This document shows positions 24,524 to 33,610 of a stretch of 45,749 nt of DNA, in pieces. The stretch covers positions 1 through 45,749 of the forward strand of contig DAIDKH010000033.1 of NCBI GenBank assembly GCA_027450145.1, given 5' to 3'. The translations under genes and the position numbers were made by a program. The notes under the pieces were generated by a model. That model was not told where the DNA came from. It did no database searches and saw only the letters and a program-made list of their open reading frames with translations. Numbering within the stretch: position 1 is the first letter of the stretch; each line of letters begins with the position of its first letter. Origin of the DNA: Chthonomonadaceae bacterium (GTDB lineage Bacteria; Armatimonadota; Chthonomonadetes; Chthonomonadales; Chthonomonadaceae).

Positions 24524-26440
24524 ATGAAGAACGTAATTGTGGGCACTGCAGGCCACGTTGATCATGGCAAAACTAGTTTGATCAAGGCTCTCACAGGAAT
24601 AGACACCGACAGGCTAAAAGAAGAGCACGAACGTGGAATGTCCATTGACATTGGCTTTGCCGAGTTAGCGCTTCCCAATGGGCAACGAATAAGCATTGTG
24701 GATGTTCCTGGCCACGAAAGATTCACGAAAAATATGCTGGCCGGAGCCTGTGGAATTAATGCCGCACTTCTTGTGGTTGCTGCCGATGACGGCATTATGC
24801 CTCAGACGCGCGATCATCTCGAAATCCTTCAGCTTCTAGACATTAAACAGGGAGTTGTTGCACTTACGAAATGTGACCTTGTTGAAAAGGATTGGCGCGT
24901 AGAGGTGGAGGCAGATATCCAGCAGCAGCTCCGAGGCTCATTTCTTGAGTATGCCGCGATCGTTGCGGTTAGCAGTACACAGGGCTTTGGGCTAAATCGC
25001 CTGAAACGTGAGCTAATGGCCGTAACGAGCCGATGTGTGCCACGTCCGCCAGATGCCCCATTCAGAATGATTATTGACCGAGCATTTACCAAAACCGGAT
25101 TCGGATCAATTGTTACGGGCACAATGCTGGCGGGTACAATTCGTGAAAAGGATGCGGTTGAAGTATCGCCAGCAGGACTTCAATGTCGGGTTCGGGCCAT
25201 TGAGATTCATGGCGTTCGCGTAAAAGAAGCGGTTGCAGGTTCAAGAGCAGCATTGAACCTTGCCGGAGTCTCACTGTATGAAATCGCCAGAGGTGACCAA
25301 ATCACGCCACCGGGCCTGTCGCTAAGTACAACCCGTTGTGCTGTTCAACTTAATTTGCTGTCTCATCCGCAGCTTGAACTAAAGGATCGAACGCGAGTTA
25401 GAATGCACGCCGGAACCGCCGAGATTATAGGTCGTCTCAAGTTTTTGTTTGGTCACATCCACCTGAATACCGGTGACAGCTGCGAAGCAGTGTTTACCGC
25501 AGAGAGACCATTTGCTGCTATGCCCGGGGATATCATGGTGATGCGAACTTACAGCCCGCAAACAACTATTGGCTCAGCCATCATACTAGACGTATCGCCG
25601 CCAAATAATCCTAATAAGCATCCAGAGTACAATGAAGAGTTAGCCAAACGCATTTCTGGCTCCCCTTTAGAGGTTATCTCCACATGCCTAGCACTTAGCC
25701 CATTCGGCCTTGGCGTGGATGAGCTGACGGCTCGCACGCGAATAGCTGGAGATATTGTTGCCGGCACCCTTGAGGAGATGATAAATCAGAATGAAATCGC
25801 CCCAATTGGCGCTCGTCATGTAATCCACAACAACTGCCTAACCGCCCTAATCGCTCGCATTTCAGCTATATTGGCGGACTTCCATGAGAGGTTCCCAACG
25901 CGGCAAGGCATTGGGCGCGAAGACTTAAAAGCAATAGTGGCGAAAGGCATGGCACCAAGAGAATACAGCCTATTACTACAGTTGCTCGCGTTGCGGGCTA
26001 TTATAGTTTTAGACGGCGCGTTCGTTCGCCTACCGCAATTTCGGATGACATTGCTGCCGCGTCAGCAGGAGGTATTCGACGACATCTATCGCGAATATAA
26101 CAGGCATGGAATAGTGCCGCCAGATATCTCAGAAATAGGAACGCGGTTGGGCATGCCTAAAGATCCATTACTCGGGCTCATACAATATGGAGTTATTACC
26201 GGCAAATTCCACCGGCTTGGGGAGAGCCAGTTTATTACTGATGAAGCATTGACTACCGCCATCGATCTTGTAAAAGCACGGAGCATAGCGACTGCCGGTA
26301 TAACGGTTGCCGAATTGCGGGATGAACTTGGAGCGAATCGTAAATCTGCTCTCATGGTGTTAGAGTATATGGATGCGAAAAAGATAACACGCCGCGTTCA
26401 CGAGCGGCATGTTATCTTTACTCACCCTCCCATATTATAA
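24524..26440 (+). CDS. selB: selenocysteine-specific translation elongation factor SelB
   Basis: A 638-residue GTPase that delivers Sec-tRNA to UGA codons with a SECIS element. G1 GHVDHGKTSLIKAL, switch region LKEEHERGMSIDIGFA, G3 DVPGHERF and G4 TKCD are SelB-type; domain 2 has RAFTKTGFGSIVTGT. The C-terminal 200 residues form winged-helix repeats that would bind SECIS RNA (last one ending KKITRRVHERHVIF). Length matches bacterial SelB. No selA, selD, tRNA-Sec or obvious UGA-containing selenoprotein gene was found in this window. It ends 13 bases before a convergent gene. Confidence 0.95.
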   Translation: MKNVIVGTAGHVDHGKTSLIKALTGIDTDRLKEEHERGMSIDIGFAELALPNGQRISIVDVPGHERFTKNMLAGACGINAALLVVAADDGIMPQTRDHLEILQLLDIKQGVVALTKCDLVEKDWRVEVEADIQQQLRGSFLEYAAIVAVSSTQGFGLNRLKRELMAVTSRCVPRPPDAPFRMIIDRAFTKTGFGSIVTGTMLAGTIREKDAVEVSPAGLQCRVRAIEIHGVRVKEAVAGSRAALNLAGVSLYEIARGDQITPPGLSLSTTRCAVQLNLLSHPQLELKDRTRVRMHAGTAEIIGRLKFLFGHIHLNTGDSCEAVFTAERPFAAMPGDIMVMRTYSPQTTIGSAIILDVSPPNNPNKHPEYNEELAKRISGSPLEVISTCLALSPFGLGVDELTARTRIAGDIVAGTLEEMINQNEIAPIGARHVIHNNCLTALIARISAILADFHERFPTRQGIGREDLKAIVAKGMAPREYSLLLQLLALRAIIVLDGAFVRLPQFRMTLLPRQQEVFDDIYREYNRHGIVPPDISEIGTRLGMPKDPLLGLIQYGVITGKFHRLGESQFITDEALTTAIDLVKARSIATAGITVAELRDELGANRKSALMVLEYMDAKKITRRVHERHVIFTHPPIL

Positions 26441-26452
26441 ACAATCTTGCGA

Positions 26453-27688
26453 TTAGCTAGGCAGACCAAGTGCCTTGTTTCGTGCGGCGCTAAGAAGCTG
26501 CAGTGCCTGCTTAAGTACGGGTAAACTGCCATGCTTTTTAATTGCATTGCGAACATCATGCAGGCCACTCTCAATGTCGGACGGCCCCGAATGAGCAATC
26601 GCTAGTTTGTACGTTTCCAAGGCATCTCGACTATCCCCTTGAACAGCATACACCAATCCCTTGTTATATTGAACATAACTCAGAGTTGAGTCAATCAGCA
26701 GAGCCCGGTTACTGGAGCCGATTGCTGCGTTATACTGCCCCTCTTCATATTGAGCCCAACCCAAATTACCCCAAACTATGGCATCTTTGGGTTTAAGCGA
26801 GAGCGCCTTCAGGTAAAGTTGCACGGCAGCGGAGTGATCGCCTGCCATATCCTTTATCTGTGCAACTGTTGAAAGTATGGTTTCGCTGTTAGGCGATAGT
26901 GCCAGTTGCTGCTCAGCAATTGCCAGAGCACGGGTGTAATCATGCAAACCTGCAAGTGAGACCGCACGGCTCAGTTCAGTTTGCTGAAGTACCTTGGCAG
27001 TTGGCGAAGCAGGCGCCGGATTAGTTTGTTTCAGTAGGTAGATGCCGCTCGTATACTCATTGATCGCTTTAGCATGTTCGTTTGATTGCTCGTACGCGTC
27101 CCCCAATGCGAGGTGTACCTCCGGTTGGAACGGATCAAATCCCAAAGCGAGTCTGTAATTCTTAATTGCCTGATGAAAGCGGTTGGAATTGAAAGCTATA
27201 TCCCCAGCCTGTTTGTACAGCTGTGGATCATTGGGCGCTAACGAAATTGCGGTTTCAATGTCGGCAGACGCACGAGTGTAGTCCTTCATCTCCGCGTAAA
27301 TGCCAGCGCGCAAACCATACGCCGCCGCTGACTGCTCGTTGAGATCTACAGCGCTATTCACCGCACCTAGAGCTCGTGGGTAGTGACCATTTTCGAGCGC
27401 TATGGAAGCCAGGGTCATTTCGAGCGGATAATTCCCCGGGAAGCGAAGGGAGGCATCGTAGAAAATACTTTCGGCCTGGAGCGGTTTTCGCTCCTGAAGT
27501 AATGCGGAACCCTGCTGTACCATCTGCTTTAGAGATAAATTGGTTGGCCCTGGTTGAACTGGTAGTTTTACGGCCGGTATCGATGGCGATAGAGTGGATT
27601 GAGCCGCGGCCACGTTGACTGATAGACCAGCCCCCAACACTGTAGAAACGCATAAAATTGCCGACCATGATGCCAATGCATTCTTCAT
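26453..27688 (-). CDS. secreted tetratricopeptide-repeat protein
   Basis: A protein of 411 residues with a signal peptide (cleavage likely after VNVAAAQ) and about eight TPR units from residue 50 onward, for example AYGLRAGIYAEMKDYTRASADIETAISLAPND, and further ones ending in DPFQPE and KPKD. It probably scaffolds protein complexes at the membrane or in the envelope; no catalytic motif. The chosen ATG has GGGAGGGG 7 bases upstream and yields the signal peptide; the frame is open 70 codons more upstream, overlapping the divergent dacB-like gene, which I reject. The 58-base divergent gap may hold shared promoters. Confidence 0.85.
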   Translation of the reverse strand: MKNALASWSAILCVSTVLGAGLSVNVAAAQSTLSPSIPAVKLPVQPGPTNLSLKQMVQQGSALLQERKPLQAESIFYDASLRFPGNYPLEMTLASIALENGHYPRALGAVNSAVDLNEQSAAAYGLRAGIYAEMKDYTRASADIETAISLAPNDPQLYKQAGDIAFNSNRFHQAIKNYRLALGFDPFQPEVHLALGDAYEQSNEHAKAINEYTSGIYLLKQTNPAPASPTAKVLQQTELSRAVSLAGLHDYTRALAIAEQQLALSPNSETILSTVAQIKDMAGDHSAAVQLYLKALSLKPKDAIVWGNLGWAQYEEGQYNAAIGSSNRALLIDSTLSYVQYNKGLVYAVQGDSRDALETYKLAIAHSGPSDIESGLHDVRNAIKKHGSLPVLKQALQLLSAARNKALGLPS

Positions 27689-27746
27689 AAAGCAACCCCT
27701 CCCTAAAGCAGGATAATAGCCACAGCAAATCGAATTACGCACTGTT

Positions 27747-29261
27747 ATGACATTAAGACAACGCATAACCAGTGAGGTATCGGAAGTTTTCGTAATAAGC
27801 ATTACGTTAACGTTGTTCTTTTGTACTTCAAACCTTGCATTCGCGCAGGTACTGTCGCGTCCTGCCGCTGTTTTCACCCAAACAGAACTGCAAAGCATTC
27901 ACGATGCACTGGACAGTGACGCACTTAAAACCGCGTTTGTGGGAATTGAAATTGCCGACGCATCGACCAACAGGATCCTCGTCAGCGAAAACGCCGACCG
28001 CCTTTTTGAGCCAGCTTCTTGTTGTAAGATCCTTACCAGCGCAGCCGCGATAACCGTGCTTGGTATGAAATTCCGCTTCGAAACAGACCTCGCACTCATT
28101 GGGTCCAGGTCAAAACCACATCAAAGTACTGCCGACGTCGTCCTGATTGGTCACGGTGACCCGGTTCTAAATACGCGCGATCTTCTCGATTTAGCGCACC
28201 AACTAAAAGGCAAAGTTTCCGTCGTACGGCGACTAGAGTACTATGATGGCTCATTTGATAGTCAGCGCTTGGGCGCCGGATGGGCGTGGGACGACGAACC
28301 CTATTACTATTCACCGCAATTCGGTGGCTTGAATTGCTGCGAGAACGTGGTTTCCCTATCATTTAGGCCTGGCAAGATCGGCCGGCCGCCTCAGGTTGTT
28401 GAAAATCCTGTGTTACCGCAACTTCGCATCGTTAACCGCATTGTCACTATTGAGAAGCCGGATAACACAGACATACATTTCACCAGGACGGAAGGGCGGA
28501 ATGAGATTCAACTGTCGGGTACAATCTCCAGGTCGCCGTCCGGCACCCAGAAAAACTTGGCAGTCCTAACCTTTGAACATCCTGGGAAAATGACTGCCTT
28601 GCTGGCGATAGATGCTCTTCGAGCGCAAGGCATCAAAGTCCTTCAATCCACTCCTATACAAATAGCAGAAATTCCTCCCAATGTACATATAGTAGCTTCA
28701 CACTTATCAGTACCATTGGCCCGCATGTTGACACTGATGAACAAGCCGAGTGACAATCTGATAGCAGAATGCCTGCTTCAAGCTTGTGGGCTTGAAGCAG
28801 CGGGTAAGTCGACGTTAGGCTTCAAGGGTACGGCTCTTACCACCACTAGAGCTGCGCTGGCGACTATGGGCGCCAACCTCTCAGAATTACATCAAGTTGA
28901 TGGTTCAGGCCTTTCTAGACAAGATTTCGTATCACCCGCTAACCTGGTCACAATATTGGCGTCTCTACGCGCTCTGCCGGAGTTCCAAATCTTTTTTCAG
29001 TCGCTACCAATTGCGGGCGTTGACGGCCCATTGGCGTGGCGCATGAAGCATACCCGCGCCGCCAATAACTGCCACGCCAAAACCGGTTATCTGTCGGGCG
29101 TTAGCACGATTGCAGGATATGTTACTGGGCGTGATGGTACACCATTTATTTTTGCAATCATGATTAATAATCATGTCTGTTCCGAAGCTAGCTGCCAACA
29201 GGCACAGAATGCTATCATTGAATTATTGGCAAACCATAAAACCATAGGAAGGGCCAATTAG
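27747..29261 (+). CDS. dacB: D-alanyl-D-alanine carboxypeptidase/endopeptidase (PBP4, peptidase S13)
   Basis: A 504-residue penicillin-binding protein with an N-terminal signal peptide (ISITLTLFFCTSNLAFAQ). The three active-site motifs are SxxK as SCCK in FEPASCCKILTSAAA, SxN as SDN in MNKPSDNLIAE and KTG in CHAKTGYLSGV. The double cysteine inside SxxK is unusual. It trims peptidoglycan stem peptides outside the membrane. No strong ribosome binding site precedes the ATG. It overlaps the next gene's GTG by one base, an unexpected pairing with a sugar/alcohol dehydrogenase. Confidence 0.9.
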   Translation: MTLRQRITSEVSEVFVISITLTLFFCTSNLAFAQVLSRPAAVFTQTELQSIHDALDSDALKTAFVGIEIADASTNRILVSENADRLFEPASCCKILTSAAAITVLGMKFRFETDLALIGSRSKPHQSTADVVLIGHGDPVLNTRDLLDLAHQLKGKVSVVRRLEYYDGSFDSQRLGAGWAWDDEPYYYSPQFGGLNCCENVVSLSFRPGKIGRPPQVVENPVLPQLRIVNRIVTIEKPDNTDIHFTRTEGRNEIQLSGTISRSPSGTQKNLAVLTFEHPGKMTALLAIDALRAQGIKVLQSTPIQIAEIPPNVHIVASHLSVPLARMLTLMNKPSDNLIAECLLQACGLEAAGKSTLGFKGTALTTTRAALATMGANLSELHQVDGSGLSRQDFVSPANLVTILASLRALPEFQIFFQSLPIAGVDGPLAWRMKHTRAANNCHAKTGYLSGVSTIAGYVTGRDGTPFIFAIMINNHVCSEASCQQAQNAIIELLANHKTIGRAN

Positions 29262-30379
29262 TGAAGTCTACTGTTATGGTGAATGCCGCAGTTCTACCCG
29301 CACCGGGTGTTAAACCTTTGGTGAGACAGTACGTACTGCCGCCAATAAATGAGGGTGAATGCCTGTTAGCAATCGTGGCAAGCGAGGTTTGCGGTACGGA
29401 TGTGCACCTCTACCACGGTCGGCTTGCGGGGGTTCCCTATCCTCTAATTCCCGGCCATGTAAGTGTAGGCAGGATAGAGCAAATGGGTGGGCCGTTGTAT
29501 TACGTTGATGGCAAACCAGTTTCAATTGGGGACATTGTGACGTTTCTTGATGTTTATGGAACCTGCGGAAAGTGCATGTATTGCAGCGTATGGAAAGCGT
29601 CAACGCGCTGTCCGCATCGCAAGGTTTATGGTATCACCGTCGGAGCGGAAGAGCAACCGGGACTTTCCGGTGGTTGGGCCGAATACATGATACTCCGTAG
29701 AGGTACGCAGCTTTTGCAGTTACCTGCGGAAGTGTCGCCTGCATCCTGGATCGGAGGTGGTTGCGGTCTACCAACGGCTGTTCACGCAATCGAGCTATCG
29801 CAGATCAAACTGGGTGACCGAGTACTCATTCAGGGTAGTGGGCCCGTGGGCCTCAATGCAGCATTGCTTGCCTTATTAAGTGGTGCCGGATGGGTGGGTG
29901 TGATTGGCTCACCCAACACTCGTCTACAGGCAGCAAAAAGCTTTGGAGTAGACCTCACGCTTGATATTGCCGAGTCGACACCGGAGGCGCGGGCAAAAGC
30001 AGTGCGTTCGGCAACAGGCGGGCACGGTGCTGATATCGTGATTGAGGCTAGCGGGAATCCCGCAGCAATACCAGAGGGCTGTTCCTTGGCACGCGATAAT
30101 GGAAAATATATCATAGTTGGTCAGTACACTGACAATGGCGATATCCCCATTAACCCGCACTTGCATATCAATCGCAAACACCTAAGCATTCAGGGATGCT
30201 GGGGTTCGGACTTTTCACACGTGTACCGTGCCATGGAAGTACTTTCAAGATTCAATAGGAACTACAACTGGGAAAGCTTCATATCCAAGCGATACAGTCT
30301 AGTTGATGTTGCCCTGGCTCTAGATGACGTAGAAAACCGGCGGGTAGTAAAAGCCGTAATTTCACCCAGTAACGATTAG
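29261..30379 (+). CDS. zinc-type medium-chain alcohol/polyol dehydrogenase
   Basis: A 372-residue MDR dehydrogenase. The catalytic zinc Cys is in SEVCGTDVHLYHG, the His in IPGHVSVGRIE, where the usual GHE glutamate is Val; the structural zinc cluster is CGKCMYCSVWKASTRC. The Rossmann motif is GSGPVGLNAALLA. NAD(P)-dependent oxidation of a sugar alcohol, threonine-like or related substrate is likely. Starts at GTG overlapping the preceding stop, AGGAAGGG 7 bases upstream. Followed by a Gfo/Idh/MocA gene and a glycoside hydrolase-like gene, which points to sugar metabolism. Confidence 0.88.
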   Translation: MKSTVMVNAAVLPAPGVKPLVRQYVLPPINEGECLLAIVASEVCGTDVHLYHGRLAGVPYPLIPGHVSVGRIEQMGGPLYYVDGKPVSIGDIVTFLDVYGTCGKCMYCSVWKASTRCPHRKVYGITVGAEEQPGLSGGWAEYMILRRGTQLLQLPAEVSPASWIGGGCGLPTAVHAIELSQIKLGDRVLIQGSGPVGLNAALLALLSGAGWVGVIGSPNTRLQAAKSFGVDLTLDIAESTPEARAKAVRSATGGHGADIVIEASGNPAAIPEGCSLARDNGKYIIVGQYTDNGDIPINPHLHINRKHLSIQGCWGSDFSHVYRAMEVLSRFNRNYNWESFISKRYSLVDVALALDDVENRRVVKAVISPSND

Positions 30380-30440
30380 ATGCTCGGACGATAGCCGTAT
30401 TGCAGCAACAGATTACGAATAAGCCCAAGGAGAATTGATA

Positions 30441-31463
30441 ATGCGTATTGCACTAGTAGGTGCAGGCGGCATGGCATCCATGCACGCGGAGTGCTATTCC
30501 GCCATACCTAATGCAACACTTTGCGGTGTGATGGATATACGGCACGATGCGGCGGCGTCATTAGCTGGACGTCATGGAGCCACTCCCTATTCGGATTTCG
30601 ATAGGATGCTCAACGATCTACGCCCAGATGTAGTGGATGTATGCTGTCCAACACCCTGGCATGTAGATTACGTAGTTGCGGCCGCGGCTCGCGCACATGA
30701 GTTGGGAATACGAGGTATTTCAACCGAAAAACCAATGGCGCGTACGCTCGCAGACTGCCAACGCATGATCAGTGCAGTTGAAGCAGCAGGTATACCGCTC
30801 TTTGTAGCCCACGTTGTTCGGTTCTTCCCGGAATTCAAGCTGGCCACCCAGCAAGTGCAACACGGTGCAGTTGGAAAAATCGCATCGGTGCGAACACGCA
30901 GGGGCGGTCCAATGCCACTCGCATGGAATAACTGGTACGCAGACTTTAGCAAAAGTGGCGGCTGTGTCCTAGACCTTATCATTCACGATTTCGATTGGTT
31001 GCGGTGGACATTTGGCCCAGTCCAACGCGTATTTGCTTGCGGATTACAGCATCACGACGGAATGCAGAAGGATTATGCCTTGGTTACCCTGCGATTTGTC
31101 AGCGGGGTCATAGGACACGTTGAAGGAACGTGGAGCGATCCCGGTGGCTTTAAGGTAACCATTGAGGTTGCCGGCGACGGTGGGCTTCTTGAATACAATG
31201 CCAATCAACCCACTGGGTCACCACTTCGCATAGCCATGGCTTCAACTGAAAATAGTGGCGGTGGCGTAGCGGTACCAGAAAGCCCCACAGGCGCTAATCC
31301 CTATCAACTGGAGTTGCAGCATTTTCTCGATTGTTTAGAAGCTGGAATTACACCGTCCATCACACCATACGATGGAATGGAAGCCGTTCGAATCGCCCTT
31401 GCGGCGATCGAGTCCGTTGAAACAGGGCAGCCTGTAATACTTGACGGTGACAAGCCTCAATGA
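30441..31463 (+). CDS. Gfo/Idh/MocA family oxidoreductase
   Basis: A 340-residue NAD(P)-dependent sugar oxidoreductase. Rossmann start RIALVGAGGMASMHAECY, the STEKPMARTLADC motif with its conserved EKP lysine, and the C-terminal-domain GGCVLDLIIHDFDWLRWTFG carrying the typical Asp-x-x-x-His. Probable reaction: oxidation or reduction of a sugar, inositol or sugar acid. The ATG has AAGGAG 8 bases upstream; a TTG two codons earlier is less likely. The end overlaps the glycoside hydrolase-like gene by ATGA. Confidence 0.92.
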   Translation: MRIALVGAGGMASMHAECYSAIPNATLCGVMDIRHDAAASLAGRHGATPYSDFDRMLNDLRPDVVDVCCPTPWHVDYVVAAAARAHELGIRGISTEKPMARTLADCQRMISAVEAAGIPLFVAHVVRFFPEFKLATQQVQHGAVGKIASVRTRRGGPMPLAWNNWYADFSKSGGCVLDLIIHDFDWLRWTFGPVQRVFACGLQHHDGMQKDYALVTLRFVSGVIGHVEGTWSDPGGFKVTIEVAGDGGLLEYNANQPTGSPLRIAMASTENSGGGVAVPESPTGANPYQLELQHFLDCLEAGITPSITPYDGMEAVRIALAAIESVETGQPVILDGDKPQ

Positions 31464-33604
31464 AATTGCACGCACATTGTGCTGCAATCTTACTGATGAT
31501 CGCCAAAATTGCGTCGGCGTCACCCCTTCTGCACATCACAACAGATCGCACGGTGATTCCGGTCGGTACATCCGTGGTCGTATCCGTTCATGTGACCAAC
31601 CTAAATTACCCGCGATCAGCTTATAGGGTTTATCCACTGGTTAATGGTCACATCTGGGGCAGCGGCACGGTGACGGATACGTTTGGGCGCGGTGCTTTTA
31701 GTTTACCGATACCTTGGTTAGGCAACGTGCAGGTAAGTGGATATGCAATACCTGTTGGTTCGGGTAACCGGGCACATTGGGTGTGGGTGGGATCACCACA
31801 TGCTAACCAGACCGTCTATATCGCCAAGCGATTCATACTGCGCAAACGGCCACGTAATGCCTCCATGCTTATTACCTGTGATGACAGTGGAACTGTGTGG
31901 ATCAATGGTCGAAGAGTTATAAATAAGACCAACTCGCTATTCAACGTATCACACATCAATGCTGCCTCCTATCTCTCTTTAGGGACAAACACCATCGCGA
32001 TCTCAGCCCACAATGATGTTGGCCCCGCAGGTGTGCTTGCAGAGCTCAAGATTAACAGCTCGAAAATTGCGGTAACTGATAATCAATGGATTGGCTGGCT
32101 TTCCAAACCGATCGGGTGGCCGCTTCCGCACTTCACCGGTGCGAATAGGGTTATATCCGAGGCAGCTGTAGGTCACGGAATTTGGGCAAACGGCATTAAC
32201 GGTTGGCCAGGCATACAGCCTGCATTTTACGTGGGAAGCGTTGCCCCCGCCAATGTAATTCACGCGAACTCTGTTGCCGTTCGAACGACACAGTTAGACC
32301 ACTCAGTTTCGAAGGCAACTGACCTTCATAAGCTTATCGTAATGGATTGGGAGCCATGGTTCACAGTACAAAATGCTACATGGAACACAGCGGAGGCCAT
32401 ACCCATTATCGGACAGTATGCCTCGGATAACGCCGAGGTTATTCGCCAGCATCTTCTATGGCTTCATTACATTGGTGTGAACGCAATGATGGTGGATTGG
32501 TCCAATAACCTGAATTCGCAGCCAACGTTCAACCTGTCTGCAGGTGTTAAACAGATTGTACATGCCACGGATACCCTGTTTAGAGTGGCAACCCTAATGA
32601 GAAAGCAGGGTTACCACGTGCCCAGGATCTTTTTCCTACTCGGCGTCAACGGTCTGGCTGACAATACGACGGCAGAGAACAAACAGATACAATTTATTCG
32701 TCGGCGGTACTTAAGTTCTCGCATATTCGGTCAGGATTATTGCACCTATCGTGGACGGCCCCTCGTAGTTATCCTGAACGGGCACGGTCCCGCATATCAA
32801 GCCAGCCAAAAACCATTGGATGACACCGGCCTTACCGTTCGATGGATGTGGACACAGGACCAACAGGTGCATTATAACCGTGTAGGATATTGGTCGTGGA
32901 TGGACGGCTGTCTTAATCCGCTAATTACGTACCTTGGCGGTTCACCAGAGGCAATGACGATAACACCGGCATTCTTTGCCCCCGAAGGATGGACTAAGCC
33001 TGGTACATATGGTCGCCTCAACGGGTGGACGTATGTTACTCAATGGGCCAATGCGGTAGCAATCAAACCGGCGGTACTACTAATTAACCAGTGGAATGAA
33101 TTCGCCGGTCAGGGTGTTGGCGACGGTTATGGGGCAAACCACGATCGATATGTAGACACATATAGCAGGGAATTGTCCGACGATATCGAACCTACCTCAC
33201 TTCACCTACCTGGAATACGAAGCAATGGCGGCTGGGGGTACCAGTATCTCAACCTCACCCGTGCAGGAATACGGATTTTAACGGGGGCTGACAGATCGAG
33301 CACGGTCATGGCAGTTCGCCCGCCTTCGATCAAAACTACCGCGAAAAACGCTACAATTGCGGTCGCTTGGTTTGGCCGTCGTCCATCTATGCTGCTGGTT
33401 TTTCTTGACAAACGAAGAATTGCCCGCGTTGCATGTGAACACCAGTTTAAGGTAAAGATTCCCCATCTGGCCCCCGGAAGGCACACCCTAACGATTTTGG
33501 CACCAGGTCGCTTTACCGAATATCCCCTCTTTCGAAGCCGCGAAGACCAGCCACTCTCTGCAGCCGTACCGGCTAAAGCCACGGTAACGTTCATTGCAAA
33601 ATAG
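31460..33604 (+). CDS. secreted GH99/GH71-like glycoside hydrolase with beta-sandwich domain
   Basis: A 714-residue protein with a signal peptide (residues 1-21). Residues about 125-210 form a jelly-roll-like module (ITCDDSGTVWINGRRV; LSLGTNTIAISAHND) resembling the CBM67/rhamnosidase N-terminal fold. From about 290 comes a TIM-barrel with VMDWEPWFTVQ, WLHYIGVNAMMVDWSN and VLLINQWNEFAGQG, matching the WNE-type pattern of GH99/GH71/WbsX-like enzymes; the Glu of WNE is a candidate catalytic residue. The C-terminal 100 residues look beta-rich. Acts outside the cytoplasm on an unknown polysaccharide. Co-translated with the oxidoreductase upstream. Confidence 0.78.
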   Translation: MKLHAHCAAILLMIAKIASASPLLHITTDRTVIPVGTSVVVSVHVTNLNYPRSAYRVYPLVNGHIWGSGTVTDTFGRGAFSLPIPWLGNVQVSGYAIPVGSGNRAHWVWVGSPHANQTVYIAKRFILRKRPRNASMLITCDDSGTVWINGRRVINKTNSLFNVSHINAASYLSLGTNTIAISAHNDVGPAGVLAELKINSSKIAVTDNQWIGWLSKPIGWPLPHFTGANRVISEAAVGHGIWANGINGWPGIQPAFYVGSVAPANVIHANSVAVRTTQLDHSVSKATDLHKLIVMDWEPWFTVQNATWNTAEAIPIIGQYASDNAEVIRQHLLWLHYIGVNAMMVDWSNNLNSQPTFNLSAGVKQIVHATDTLFRVATLMRKQGYHVPRIFFLLGVNGLADNTTAENKQIQFIRRRYLSSRIFGQDYCTYRGRPLVVILNGHGPAYQASQKPLDDTGLTVRWMWTQDQQVHYNRVGYWSWMDGCLNPLITYLGGSPEAMTITPAFFAPEGWTKPGTYGRLNGWTYVTQWANAVAIKPAVLLINQWNEFAGQGVGDGYGANHDRYVDTYSRELSDDIEPTSLHLPGIRSNGGWGYQYLNLTRAGIRILTGADRSSTVMAVRPPSIKTTAKNATIAVAWFGRRPSMLLVFLDKRRIARVACEHQFKVKIPHLAPGRHTLTILAPGRFTEYPLFRSREDQPLSAAVPAKATVTFIAK

Positions 33605-33610
33605 CGATTG

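Noticed and set aside
24499-24525. TTGACA followed by TAATAT before selB
   Set aside because: Spacing is only 15 bases and the -10 would overlap the selB ATG, so transcripts would start inside the gene.
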